A DNA stretch of 12,851 nucleotides from an uncultured Collinsella sp. (GTDB lineage: Bacteria; Actinomycetota; Coriobacteriia; Coriobacteriales; Coriobacteriaceae), in assembly GCA_902496455.1 (NCBI GenBank), contig CABVAY010000046.1, positions 1 to 12,851 on the forward strand. Direction: 5' to 3'. Numbering within the stretch: the first letter of the stretch is position 1; every line of letters begins with the position of its first letter. The notes beneath the pieces were generated by a model. That model did not search any database. It was not told the origin of the DNA and was given only the letters and a program-made list of their open reading frames with translations. Position numbers and translations under genes: made by a program. This document shows, piece after piece, positions 1-7,127 of the stretch.

Positions 1-80
1 GAGACGGCGAGTTAGCCGGCAGGTCGGCATGTCAATCCTGGTCTAACAGAGCCTTAAATAATCATTTGGCTGCCCGCCGG

Positions 81-203
81 CTAAGTGAGTAGACTTTTTT
101 GGAAATGCCGAGCACCCAACATATTTGCCTCAATAAAACCGCAGGTCACGGACTTGTGCTTTGTCGGTGTGGTGCGGGATTCGGTAAAAGTCTACTCACT
201 TAG
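81..203. repeat. 123-bp element with 18-bp perfect terminal inverted repeats
   Basis: The left end, CTAAGTGAGTAGACTTTT (81-98), is the exact reverse complement of the right end (186-203). The 87 bp between the arms show no convincing reading frame and no long internal dyad. No obvious target-site duplication flanks the ends. A second, weaker dyad overlaps the left end: TTAGCCGGC (12-20) pairs with GCCGGCTAA (76-84). The T-run of each arm points into the loop, so this is not an ordinary intrinsic terminator. It could be a MITE-like element, a dispersed structured repeat or a large operator. The dyad is certain; its nature is inference. Confidence 0.7.
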
Positions 204-284
204 TTTTGCGTGATGCATATTGTTCGCAATGTGACCCCAGCCGGGGTGATTCCATCGCAAATTCCGGTGACCGTGGGCAGCTAA

Positions 285-911
285 TTAGGCGCCGTAGGGG
301 TTGCGGTCGCGCTCAATGCGTTGGCGGATGTGGGCGTACTCGATAATCAGTAGCACCAGGAGTAGGACCATGATGGCTAGGTAGCTCACCACAGCGCCCA
401 TCAGACCCAGCAGCTTAATCAGGATCACCGGCAGCACTACGCTTACGGCGAAGCAGATCAGGTAGATCTTGGTGACGTCGCCGGCGTGGCGCAACACCGT
501 GATGATGGCGTAGATAAAGTCGATGGCCGCGGTGACGCCGCCGGCGAGGACCATTAGCAGCGCCAGCGTACGGTAGCGCTCAAAGCTGAGGCCGTACATA
601 AAGCTCATGAGGGGAATACCGGGACCTGCCATAAATGCGGCGCACACGCCGGTGATGACCACGATCAGCGCCATAACGGCAACAATAATTAGGTCAAAGC
701 GACGACGCTTGCGAGGAGTTGCCCAAATGCTCGACAAGCGTAGGAGCTGCGGTTTATAGATAAATCCAATGCTCAACAGAATAGCCTGAGCCGGAAAAAA
801 CAGGGCATTAAAGTACAGCTGGTATTTGTAGGCCAGTGTGCCTTCCATCACAAGCTTGGGCATGCCTCGATAAGGTTGAACAGGAATAGCGCGCCAAAGA
901 GTGGAGCGCAC
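285..911 (-). CDS. C-terminal fragment of the split flippase
   Basis: This 208-residue frame overlaps the upstream fragment by 64 bp. Only the part from MPKLVMEG (863 downward) looks native; residues before it are out-of-frame reading of the upstream gene. It holds about five hydrophobic segments (LIIVAVMALIVVITGVCAAF, YLICFAVSVVLPVILIKLLG, VSYLAIMVLLLVLLIIEY) and ends in a basic tail. The internal ATG at 863 has GAGG only one base upstream, too close for good initiation. Separate expression is therefore doubtful. Confidence 0.45.
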   Translation of the reverse strand: MRSTLWRAIPVQPYRGMPKLVMEGTLAYKYQLYFNALFFPAQAILLSIGFIYKPQLLRLSSIWATPRKRRRFDLIIVAVMALIVVITGVCAAFMAGPGIPLMSFMYGLSFERYRTLALLMVLAGGVTAAIDFIYAIITVLRHAGDVTKIYLICFAVSVVLPVILIKLLGLMGAVVSYLAIMVLLLVLLIIEYAHIRQRIERDRNPYGA

Positions 912-1858
912 TGGACAAACAGGTGGCCGACCTCGCGCAGGCTCACGCGGCGCGATTTTTCGGTCTCGAGCAGGGCAAGCGGCGCGGTGACCAGCACGAG
1001 CGAGGCGATCGCGGTGACGCCCATGGCCATGGCCGCGATGGGCATGCTGCGCGTGAGGAGCAGCGCCACGCTGAAGACCGCGATGACGCCGACGGAGCGT
1101 AGCGTTTGGCTCATGCCAGCCAAGTAGAGCTTGTCGGCCTGCTGCAGGCGGCCTTCGTACACGTCGGCGACGCCGTCTATCACCTTATACAGGTAGACGC
1201 CCAGGCCGATCGTCGCCATCTGCGCGTCATAGCCGCGGGCGCTGCTGTACATGAGGCCGCAGCCTAGGGCGAGCGCTCCGCAAAGCCAGCGGTTGAGCTG
1301 GTAGGAGGCAAAGGACGTCGTTTCGTCGATGTCCGAGACCTGAAAATTGCGCACACCATAGTTGCACGCGATCATGATGAGCGTGCCGGTGACAAAGGCG
1401 ATGGAGAATTTGCCTGCTTCTTCTGCTCCCACGAGCTGCGTAGACACGATGGTGAGCAGCGGAAACGCCAAGCCCCACACGGCGGTGCCGAGGGTGTTCC
1501 AAAGATAGTCGCGACTGGTGGCGTGCTCCTCGTATTCCGCTTCCTGCATGGAGAAGCCGCCGCCGTAGACGGCGCCGAGCAGACGGTTCCACCAAGCGTT
1601 GACCATGCGGCGAACGGGGCCGGGCTCCCGATCGCGTTCGCGCCGACGACGTGTGGCTTGGCTGCTATCGGGCCCGCCGGCGTTGCGCTGGCTCAGCTCC
1701 TGGATGCGAGCGAGCTCCTCGGCGGTGTGCGAGGCCGGGAACAGGCCGTTCTCGATGCGACCGCCCTGGCTGGGTGCCCCGCCCGATACGGTGGGGTCGG
1801 CGACGCCGTTGCGGCGGGCGATGGCGCGGCGAACGCTATCGAGGGGCGTGATGCTCAA
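848..1858 (-). CDS. N-terminal two-thirds of the split flippase
   Basis: This is the 336-residue open frame as it stands. Residues 1 to about 115 are hydrophilic, rich in Arg, Ser and Gly, and probably cytoplasmic (RRRRERDREPGPVRR). Hydrophobic helices typical of polysaccharide flippases follow (YLWNTLGTAVWGLAFPLLT; IGLGVYLYKVIDGVADVYEG). The last native residues are FNLIEA; the four after them (CPSL) come from the shifted frame. The frame starts at TTG with a good AAAGGA ribosome site. Translated as it stands, the protein would lose its C-terminal helices and probably be inactive. Confidence 0.6.
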   Translation of the reverse strand: MSITPLDSVRRAIARRNGVADPTVSGGAPSQGGRIENGLFPASHTAEELARIQELSQRNAGGPDSSQATRRRRERDREPGPVRRMVNAWWNRLLGAVYGGGFSMQEAEYEEHATSRDYLWNTLGTAVWGLAFPLLTIVSTQLVGAEEAGKFSIAFVTGTLIMIACNYGVRNFQVSDIDETTSFASYQLNRWLCGALALGCGLMYSSARGYDAQMATIGLGVYLYKVIDGVADVYEGRLQQADKLYLAGMSQTLRSVGVIAVFSVALLLTRSMPIAAMAMGVTAIASLVLVTAPLALLETEKSRRVSLREVGHLFVQCAPLFGALFLFNLIEACPSL

Positions 1859-1886
1859 AGCGGAGTCCTTTCTATTGCTGCGCTTT

Positions 1887-1892
1887 AGTATA
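1887..1892 (-). promoter_or_regulatory. Candidate -10 box for the flippase gene
   Basis: TATACT on the minus strand lies 29 bases before the TTG start and fits a short leader carrying the AAAGGA ribosome site. No good -35 box is found at 16-18 bases. A dyad, TTGAAC-N5-GTTCAA (1918-1934), sits just upstream and could be an operator for either divergent gene. Both are suggestions only. Confidence 0.3.
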
Positions 1893-2038
1893 GACGCGAC
1901 GGTGTTCGCTCGTGTTTTTGAACGGATTGTTCAATAATTTCGGCGGGCGGCTGTAATTTGTCGGTAAACGTGCGGTATCCTGTTGAAGTTTTGTGACACC
2001 CCCGATGCCGCCCACGCGGTACCAAGGAGCTTCTACCT

Positions 2039-3610
2039 ATGGACGTCGCCGCATTCTTACTGGCTCTTGTGCCGATTATTTGGCTGGTCGTGATGCTGCT
2101 GTGCTTTAAATGGCCAGCTTGGAAGGCCGCTATCGGATCGTTTGTCCTTTCGTGCTTGCTTGCCTTCGCATGGTGGCACCTGCCGGCAGCGCAGATCGCG
2201 ACCGCCTCGCTCGAAGGTTTTTTGATGGCTCTGTGGCCCATCGTCCTGGTGATCATCGCCGCGGTGTTCACGTATAACCTGTGCGTTCGTACGGGCGCCA
2301 TGGACGTGATCGGCAGCATGATCACCTCCATCAGCAGCGACCGCCGTCTGCTGGCGCTGCTCGTGGCTTGGTGCTTCGGTGGCTTTATGGAGGGCATGGC
2401 CGGCTTCGGTACCGCTGTCGCCATTCCCGCCGGCATGCTCGCGGGCCTGGGCTTTGAGGCCGTGCCTGCCGTGCTCATCTGCCTGCTGGCCAACGGCGTG
2501 CCCACGCCCTACGGCTCCATCGGCATCCCCACGGTGTCCGTTGCCGACCTGGTGGGTTTGGATTCCCTTCACCTAGCGATCGTTCAGCTGGTGCAGCTCG
2601 CACCGTTCTTTGTGGTGATGCCGCTATTTATTGTGCTGGTTGCGGGCCGTGTTGCCGATGACCAGGGCAATGCCGCGAGTGTGGGCGAGCGTCTGCACGG
2701 TGTTGCCGGCGTGGCGTTGCTCTCCGGCGTGTCGTTTGTCGGCGCGGCTCTGGTCGTTGCCATGTTTGTGGGCCCCGAGCTGGCCGTGGTCGTAGGATCC
2801 ATCGTTTCGCTCGCGCTGACCGCTGCGCTTGCCATGCGTGCCGAGAAGTCGGGGCATCTGGACGCACGCTTTCACATGAATATCGAGGCGGGGGAGAAGC
2901 TCACCGTTAAGTCGGCGCTTTCGGCCTGGTCGTGCTTCATCCTGATTTTTGTGTTGCTGCTAGGCACGTCTAATCTGGTGCCCGCTGTACATGCTGCGCT
3001 CGCGCCGTTTGCGAGCCATGTGCAGGTGTATTGCGGTGAGAATCCCGGTACGCTTACGTTTTCGTGGATCAATACGCCGGGCGTCTGGATTTTCCTGGCG
3101 GCGTTTGTCGGCGGTGCCATTCAGGGCGCTTCGCCGCGCTTGATGGGTGAGGTACTGGCCGCGACCGTCAAACAGATGATGCCGACGGTCATCACCATGC
3201 TTTCGGTGCTGGGCTGCGCCAAGGTGATGGGCTATGCCGGCATGATTTCGTCGATCAGCGCGTTTTGCATTGCGGTCGCCGGCGGTCTGTACCCGATTCT
3301 GGCTCCGTGGATTGGTGCGGTTGGTGCGTTCGTGACCGGCTCGGGCACGTCCTCGGGCATGCTGTTTGGTCCCATTCAGAGCCAGGCCGCCACTGCGCTG
3401 GGTGTGAGCGACTACTGGATGGTCGCATTGAACGCCCTGGGCGTCGCCGCCGGTAAGATGATCTCGCCGCAGACCCTCGCCATTGGTCTTGCCGCCGTGC
3501 ACGTGCGCGGTAAGGATGCCGAACTCCTGGGCGCGGTGCTGCCCTACGCTGCCGGCATGCTGGTCCTGATGAGCGCCATAGCCATGCTCGGCCAAAACCT
3601 GCCGCTGTAG
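2039..3610 (+). CDS. lldP: L-lactate permease (LctP family)
   Basis: The 523-residue integral membrane protein matches the LctP/LldP lactate permease family, which imports lactate (and glycolate in some members) with protons. E. coli LldP is 551 residues. The family's signature is clear at about residues 111-134 (FGGFMEGMAGFGTAVAIPAG). The conserved C-terminal region begins near residue 429 (GAFVTGSGTSSGMLFGPIQ) and runs on to AAGKMISPQTLAIG. About 12-14 hydrophobic helices can be seen across the length. AAGGAG lies nine bases before the ATG. The gene is divergent from the flippase and is followed by hairpin repeats rather than a classical terminator. Substrate is inferred from family; the gene symbol is at family level. 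pckA downstream would fit lactate-linked C3/C4 metabolism, but they are unlikely to be co-transcribed. Confidence 0.87.
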   Translation: MDVAAFLLALVPIIWLVVMLLCFKWPAWKAAIGSFVLSCLLAFAWWHLPAAQIATASLEGFLMALWPIVLVIIAAVFTYNLCVRTGAMDVIGSMITSISSDRRLLALLVAWCFGGFMEGMAGFGTAVAIPAGMLAGLGFEAVPAVLICLLANGVPTPYGSIGIPTVSVADLVGLDSLHLAIVQLVQLAPFFVVMPLFIVLVAGRVADDQGNAASVGERLHGVAGVALLSGVSFVGAALVVAMFVGPELAVVVGSIVSLALTAALAMRAEKSGHLDARFHMNIEAGEKLTVKSALSAWSCFILIFVLLLGTSNLVPAVHAALAPFASHVQVYCGENPGTLTFSWINTPGVWIFLAAFVGGAIQGASPRLMGEVLAATVKQMMPTVITMLSVLGCAKVMGYAGMISSISAFCIAVAGGLYPILAPWIGAVGAFVTGSGTSSGMLFGPIQSQAATALGVSDYWMVALNALGVAAGKMISPQTLAIGLAAVHVRGKDAELLGAVLPYAAGMLVLMSAIAMLGQNLPL

Positions 3611-3749
3611 CCGGCACTTGGGGACGTTCCTTATGTGCCGGCACTTTGGGAACGTCCCTAAGTGCCGGCATCCTGGGGCACTCCATGGCTGTTGCCTGTT
3701 CAAGAGAGTCCCCAACGACTAGTCGTTTAAGAACGTCCCCAATGACTAG
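3610..3749. repeat. Tandem hairpin-repeat array (about 27-bp period)
   Basis: Units starting GCCGGCA lie at 3610, 3637 and 3664, exactly 27 bp apart; the third is diverged. They form alternating hairpins. One has 10-base arms with one A-A mismatch (3610-3619 with 3633-3642). A second has perfect 11-bp arms (3636-3646 with 3660-3670) around the loop TGGGAACGTCCCT. A different stem follows: CTAGTCGTT (3719-3727) pairs with AATGACTAG (3741-3749) through one G-U pair, around the loop TAAGAACGTCCCC. GTCCCC followed by AAYGACTAG occurs at 3708 and 3735, again 27 bp apart. All well-formed loops are 13 nt. There is no coding potential. Confidence 0.8.
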
Positions 3750-3798
3750 GCCGCTTGCCTGCGATTTTTGACCGTTGGGCTGGCTTGCCGCCCTTGCC

Positions 3799-3814
3799 GC
3801 AAAAACGTTTTTGC
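3799..3814. promoter_or_regulatory. 16-bp perfect palindrome upstream of pckA
   Basis: GCAAAAACGTTTTTGC is perfectly self-complementary and lies 75 bp before the pckA start. A second dyad, CTTTAC-GTGA-GTAAAG (3832-3847), lies between it and the ribosome site. The position fits an operator, but no regulator family is assigned and no strong promoter boxes are seen. Confidence 0.45.
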
Positions 3815-3888
3815 ATATCGGGTACAACGGGCTTTACGTGAGTAAAGTGCGCGCCGCGTCCACGTGTCGCGTTTTTAAAGGAGGCCCC

Positions 3889-5559
3889 ATGCCTGGTGTT
3901 ACCCCTGCAGAAGTTTTGTCCAACTTTGGTATTACGCTCGTTGAAGATCCCGCCGAGAATCAGCCCCGTCTGCTGGTCGATCTACCCGCCGCGGAGCTCG
4001 TCGAGCACGCTATCCGCCGCGAAGAAGGACGCATGGCATTCAACGGCGCACTGGTGATCGAGACGGGGGAGCGTACCGGCCGTTCCCCCAATGACCGTTT
4101 TATCGTTGACACCCCCGATGTTCACGACAAGATCGCCTGGGGTGCGGTCAACCGCCCGCTGTCCGTCGAGAGCTATGAGGCCATCAAGGCCGGCATCGTC
4201 GACTATCTCAACGAGCGCGACGTGTTCGTCACGCGCGGCATGGCGGGCGCCGACCGCAACCACACGCGTCGCCTGCTTGTTGCCTGCGAGCGTGCCAGCC
4301 AGGCACTCTTCATTAAGCAAATGCTCGCCCGTCCGCTCGCCCGTGAAATCGCGCGCACCGGCGAGCCCGACTTCTGCGTGCTCGCGGCACCCGGCTACCA
4401 GTGCGACCCTGCCATCAAGGGCCTCAACTCCAGCGCCGCCGTGGTCATCAACTTCCAGGAGCGCGTGATTTTGGTCGCGGGTACCGGCTACTCCGGCGAG
4501 ATTAAAAAGTCGATCTTTAGCGTCATGAACTACCTGCTGCCTGTCGAGGACGACGTGCTGCCCATGCATTGCTCGGCCAGCATGGATCCCGTCACGCACG
4601 AGACCGCCGTGTTCTTTGGCCTGTCCGGCACCGGCAAGACCACGCTTTCGGCCAATCCCACGCGCCTGCTGATCGGCGACGACGAGCACGGTTGGTCCGA
4701 CATGGGTATCTTCAATATCGAGGGTGGCTGCTACGCCAAATGCGAGGGCCTGGACGCCTTCCACGAGCCCGAGATCTTCAACGCTGTCCGCTTTGGCGCG
4801 ATCTGCGAAAACGTGGTGCTCGACGAGAACCGCAAGCCCAACTACGACGACATCTCGATCACGCACAACACGCGCGTGGCCTATCCCGTGGAGCACATTC
4901 CTAACGCGTGGACTAAGGGCATGGGCACCACTCCGAGTGTCGTGCTGTTCCTGACTTGCGACGCTTTTGGCGTGCTGCCGCCCATCTCACGCCTGACGGC
5001 CGATGCCGCCATGTACCACTTTGTGACGGGCTTTACGGCTAAGATTCCCGGCACCGAGGTCGGCGTCACCGAGCCCACGCCCACGTTCTCTTCGCTGTTC
5101 GGTGAGCCGTTTATGCCACTCGACCCCATGGTTTACGCCAAGATGCTCGGCGAGCGCATTGCAGACGGCCGCACGCGCGTGTACCTGGTCAACACCGGCT
5201 GGATTGGCGGCGGCTACGGCGTGGGCCATCGCATTGAGCTGGCCTACACGCGCTCGCTGGTCGCGCGCGCCCTCGACGGCACCATCGAAGACAGCGAGTT
5301 CGTGCACGACGACATCTTTAACGTCGACATTCCCACGACGTGCCACGGCGTGCCCGATGGCATCCTGGTGCCGCGCCAATACTGGCAGAGCACCGCGCGC
5401 TATGACGAGGCCGCGCACAACCTGGCGGTGATGTTCGAGGAGAACTTCGAGAAGAAGTATTCGCATCTGCCCGAGTCCGTCAAAGCCGCCGGCCCGCACG
5501 CCCAGGTGTCCGCCGAGGCCCGTCATCGCGGCCGCGGCCTGCTGGGACTCCGCCACTAG
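3889..5559 (+). CDS. pckA: Phosphoenolpyruvate carboxykinase (ATP)
   Basis: This cytosolic enzyme interconverts oxaloacetate + ATP and PEP + CO2 + ADP. In many fermenting anaerobes it runs toward oxaloacetate; that direction is inference here. The 556-residue length is close to E. coli PckA (540). Motifs in order are: substrate-binding RTGRSPNDRF (62-71); GTGYSGEIKK (198-207) with conserved Tyr and Lys; MHCSAS with the metal-binding His (227); P-loop GLSGTGKTT (244-252); kinase-2 aspartates in IGDDEHGW (262-269); NTR (327-329); and the C-terminal NTGWIGGGYGVG. The ATG at 3889 was chosen because AAAGGAGG lies just upstream. The same frame is open back to 3775 but that part has no family features. 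The gene ends at a hairpin terminator (5579-5615). Confidence 0.95.
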   Translation: MPGVTPAEVLSNFGITLVEDPAENQPRLLVDLPAAELVEHAIRREEGRMAFNGALVIETGERTGRSPNDRFIVDTPDVHDKIAWGAVNRPLSVESYEAIKAGIVDYLNERDVFVTRGMAGADRNHTRRLLVACERASQALFIKQMLARPLAREIARTGEPDFCVLAAPGYQCDPAIKGLNSSAAVVINFQERVILVAGTGYSGEIKKSIFSVMNYLLPVEDDVLPMHCSASMDPVTHETAVFFGLSGTGKTTLSANPTRLLIGDDEHGWSDMGIFNIEGGCYAKCEGLDAFHEPEIFNAVRFGAICENVVLDENRKPNYDDISITHNTRVAYPVEHIPNAWTKGMGTTPSVVLFLTCDAFGVLPPISRLTADAAMYHFVTGFTAKIPGTEVGVTEPTPTFSSLFGEPFMPLDPMVYAKMLGERIADGRTRVYLVNTGWIGGGYGVGHRIELAYTRSLVARALDGTIEDSEFVHDDIFNVDIPTTCHGVPDGILVPRQYWQSTARYDEAAHNLAVMFEENFEKKYSHLPESVKAAGPHAQVSAEARHRGRGLLGLRH

Positions 5560-5578
5560 CGTCGCCGTGAGTCCATAT

Positions 5579-5615
5579 CCACCACAAAGGGGACAGGCAC
5601 CTTTGTGGTGGTTTT
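5579..5615 (+). terminator. Hairpin terminator after pckA, loop-conserved family, inverted loop
   Basis: CCACCACAAA (5579-5588) pairs with TTTGTGGTGG (5602-5611), followed by TTTT. The 13-nt loop at 5589-5601 is the exact reverse complement of GGTGCCTGTCCCC, the loop of the copy after the DegV gene. Two GG/CC pairs at the loop edge can extend the stem to 12 bp. The T-tract overlaps the -35 box of the next promoter. Confidence 0.75.
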
Positions 5616-5642
5616 GCTCGCGTGGATGACTCGGGTTACAAT
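5614..5642 (+). promoter_or_regulatory. Sigma-A-type promoter before the leader RNA
   Basis: TTGCTC (5614-5619), a 17-base spacer and TACAAT (5637-5642) form a good vegetative promoter. Transcription would start near 5649, about 120 bases ahead of the B3/B4 gene, with the hairpins and terminator at 5657-5746 in between. Confidence 0.6.
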
Positions 5643-5648
5643 ACGCCT

Positions 5649-5748
5649 GACATATCGTCCCCTTCTCCGGATGGGGACAGCGTAAGCGCTCTTGTGGCGG
5701 CACCGTAGGACTTTGAAGGTGGCCGCTGTGAGAGCGCTTTTTGTTTAG
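5649..5748 (+). ncRNA. Structured leader (attenuator) or small RNA ending in a terminator
   Basis: From the promoter start near 5649 the RNA forms a hairpin, GTCCCC (5657-5662) with GGGGAC (5673-5678). An intrinsic terminator follows: AAGCGCTCT (5684-5692) pairs with AGAGCGCTT (5731-5739). An inner stem, GCGGC (5697-5701) with GCCGC (5722-5726), precedes the T-rich run TTTTTGTTT. AGCG (5679-5682 region) can instead pair with CGCT of the terminator's left arm, giving a small competing hairpin. The terminator ends about 20 bases before the B3/B4 gene, so this may be an attenuator or riboswitch-like leader. A free-standing RNA of about 100 nt is the alternative. No T-box consensus or known riboswitch core was recognised. 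Confidence 0.5.
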
Positions 5749-5769
5749 GCATTCGCATTGGGGCGAATC

Positions 5770-6504
5770 GTGAAGGGAGAGCACATAGAGAGTTTCGTTG
5801 CCGAGGATTCGTTTTGGGAACTATTTCCGCAGGCGGCTATCGGCGTTGTGGTCGTAAAGGGCATGAAGCCCGCGGCTCAGATTCCCCAAGAGGACGTGGA
5901 CGCGATTGCGGCGTTGCTCGACCGCGCCAATATCGACGCGGAGCGTCATCTGACCAGCGATACTATCAGCGAGAACGCACCGGTCAAGGCATGGCGCGAG
6001 GCCTATCGTCTGTTCAAGACCAAAAAGGGCGCGCGTTGCTCAATCGAGAACCTGCTCAAACGCGTGCTCAAAGGCAAGCCGGTGGGCCACATTACGCCCG
6101 CGGTGGACATCTACAACACGGTGTCGTTGACCTACGCGCTGCCCGTGGGAGGCGAGGATCTGCATGCAATCGAGGGAGACCTTCGCTTGAAGGTGACCGA
6201 CGGTGGCGATGCGTTCTTGCCGCTTGGCGAGGAGGCGGACGATCCGACGCTGCCCGGCGAGCTTGCCTACATCGACGATGCGGGCGCCGTGTGCCGCTGC
6301 TGGAACTGGCGCGACGGCGTTCGCACGGCGCTGTCCGATGATTCGGCCGATGCGTTCCTGGCGATTGAGTGCGTGGAGCCTGAGCGGATGGGGGATTGCC
6401 AGGCTGCCGTTGATCGTCTCGCCGAGTTGCTCGAGCGTTATCTGGGCGCTACGGTTGTCGTTAAGACGCTTGTGACCCGCGACAATCCCTGCGTGGAGCT
6501 GTAG
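5770..6504 (+). CDS. B3/B4 tRNA-editing-like domain protein
   Basis: The sequence resembles stand-alone B3/B4-domain proteins (COG3382), related to the editing domain of the phenylalanyl-tRNA synthetase beta chain. Conserved-looking stretches are DSFWELFPQAAIGVVVV near the N-terminus, AWREAYRLFKTKKGARCSIE, TPAVDIYNTVSLTYALPVGGED and CRCWNWRDGVRT. The expected location is the cytosol, acting on tRNA or aminoacyl-tRNA; the exact substrate is unknown. The length is 244 residues from GTG at 5770. TTG at 5758 is also possible. An ATA at 5785, in better position behind GGAG, would start just before the conserved region. The gene directly follows the leader and terminator and ends at its own hairpin terminator. 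Confidence 0.75.
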   Translation: MKGEHIESFVAEDSFWELFPQAAIGVVVVKGMKPAAQIPQEDVDAIAALLDRANIDAERHLTSDTISENAPVKAWREAYRLFKTKKGARCSIENLLKRVLKGKPVGHITPAVDIYNTVSLTYALPVGGEDLHAIEGDLRLKVTDGGDAFLPLGEEADDPTLPGELAYIDDAGAVCRCWNWRDGVRTALSDDSADAFLAIECVEPERMGDCQAAVDRLAELLERYLGATVVVKTLVTRDNPCVEL

Positions 6505-6533
6505 CGACGCCTGCGGATCATGTTCGCCGGCCC

Positions 6534-6574
6534 AAACCACCACAAAGGTGCCTGTCCTCTTTGTGGTGGTTTTT
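6534..6574 (+). terminator. Hairpin terminator after the B3/B4 gene
   Basis: AAACCACCACAAA (6534-6546) pairs perfectly over 13 bp with 6560-6572, and a T-run extends to 6574. The 13-nt loop is GGTGCCTGTCCTC. The hairpin lies 30 bases after the stop codon and belongs to the loop-conserved family. Confidence 0.8.
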
Positions 6575-6677
6575 ATGTTGATGGGTTAACAAATAGGGCG
6601 TGCAGGGCTGCCGGCCGTTAAGTACGGCTAAGATGTTTACCCGTTAGCATTATGCAAGCGAAAGGCGGTCGTCTCCC

Positions 6678-7127
6678 ATGCAGCAGAGCGACGAGACACG
6701 TTTCGAGGACTTTGTCGGACTGATCAGCGGACTCTACAAGGAGATCCAGCGCATTAAGACGTCTGAGGGCGCAAGGCTGGGTCTCAAGGGCTCCGACGTC
6801 ATGTGCCTGTACTATCTTGAGCGCAGCAAGGATGGCCTGACTGGCGCCGACCTCGCCCGCATGGCCGGCGTTACCCGAGCTGCCGTTTCGCGCACACTGG
6901 CACATCTGGAGGAGGGCGGCTACGTCGAGGTCGACGACTCGGGTGATGCTGCCGTTAAGTATCGTGCTCCGGTGCGCCTGACCGCTCTGGGCGGCGAGAG
7001 CATGAGCGAGGCCGATCGCATCATTCGCGAAGTGCTCGACACCACCGGTAAGGCTATGGGTGCGGAGCAGCGCGAGCAGATGTATGCGTCGCTGCGCACG
7101 ATTCTCAACACCCTGCGCGAGATCTAA
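6678..7127 (+). CDS. MarR-family transcriptional regulator
   Basis: The 149-residue length is typical of MarR dimers, which usually repress nearby genes and respond to small ligands. Residues 54-81 form the helix-turn-helix (LTGADLARMAGVTRAAVSRT, then LAHLEEGGY). The beta-wing spans about 82-103 (VEVDDSGDAAVKYRAPVRLT). Flanking helices at 8-26 and 106-147 would form the dimer interface. AAAGGCGG precedes the ATG by nine bases. A dyad, GCTAA-N12-TTAGC (6627-6648), lies upstream and may be an autoregulatory site. The DegV-type gene starts 119 bases downstream. The MarR repressor FabT controls fatty-acid synthesis in Firmicutes, so a lipid role is conceivable but only inferred. Confidence 0.88.
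   Translation: MQQSDETRFEDFVGLISGLYKEIQRIKTSEGARLGLKGSDVMCLYYLERSKDGLTGADLARMAGVTRAAVSRTLAHLEEGGYVEVDDSGDAAVKYRAPVRLTALGGESMSEADRIIREVLDTTGKAMGAEQREQMYASLRTILNTLREI

Larger units (their letters stand above)
285..1858 (-). pseudogene. Polysaccharide (Wzx/MATE-like) flippase gene, frameshifted
   Basis: Two overlapping minus-strand frames read as one integral membrane protein of about 524 residues if one base is restored between 863 and 864. The upstream frame runs ...FNLIEA and then CPSL-stop; the downstream frame continues MPKLVMEG. GAG-GC-ATG therefore lacks one base, and a restored codon gives FNLIEA-MPKLVMEG. The product resembles lipopolysaccharide or O-antigen flippases, which move undecaprenyl-linked glycans across the membrane. 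It has a charged N-terminal region of about 115 residues, then many hydrophobic segments. The start is TTG at 1858, with AAAGGA six bases upstream. No slippery heptamer is seen, so programmed frameshifting is unlikely. Sampled lines give about 54% GC in 285-863 and about 65% in 864-1858. A sequencing error cannot be excluded. Confidence 0.75.

Noticed and set aside
848..911. Programmed frameshift in the flippase
   Set aside because: The join would need a -1 shift near GAG-GCA-TGC, where no X-XXY-YYZ slippery heptamer exists.
2960..3715. Minus-strand frame of 251 codons opposite the lactate permease
   Set aside because: It runs through the hairpin repeats and opposite the permease, with low-complexity Arg/Gln/His-rich translation.
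3610..3749. CRISPR-like regular repeats
   Set aside because: The period is 27 bp with no unique spacers; the units are overlapping hairpins and there are no cas genes.
3982..4896. Minus-strand frame of 304 codons inside pckA
   Set aside because: It lies opposite conserved pckA coding sequence and has no ribosome site or recognisable domain.
5649..5748. T-box or SRP RNA in the leader
   Set aside because: The T-box core and the conserved SRP tetraloop region are absent, and the RNA is too short for a standard T-box.
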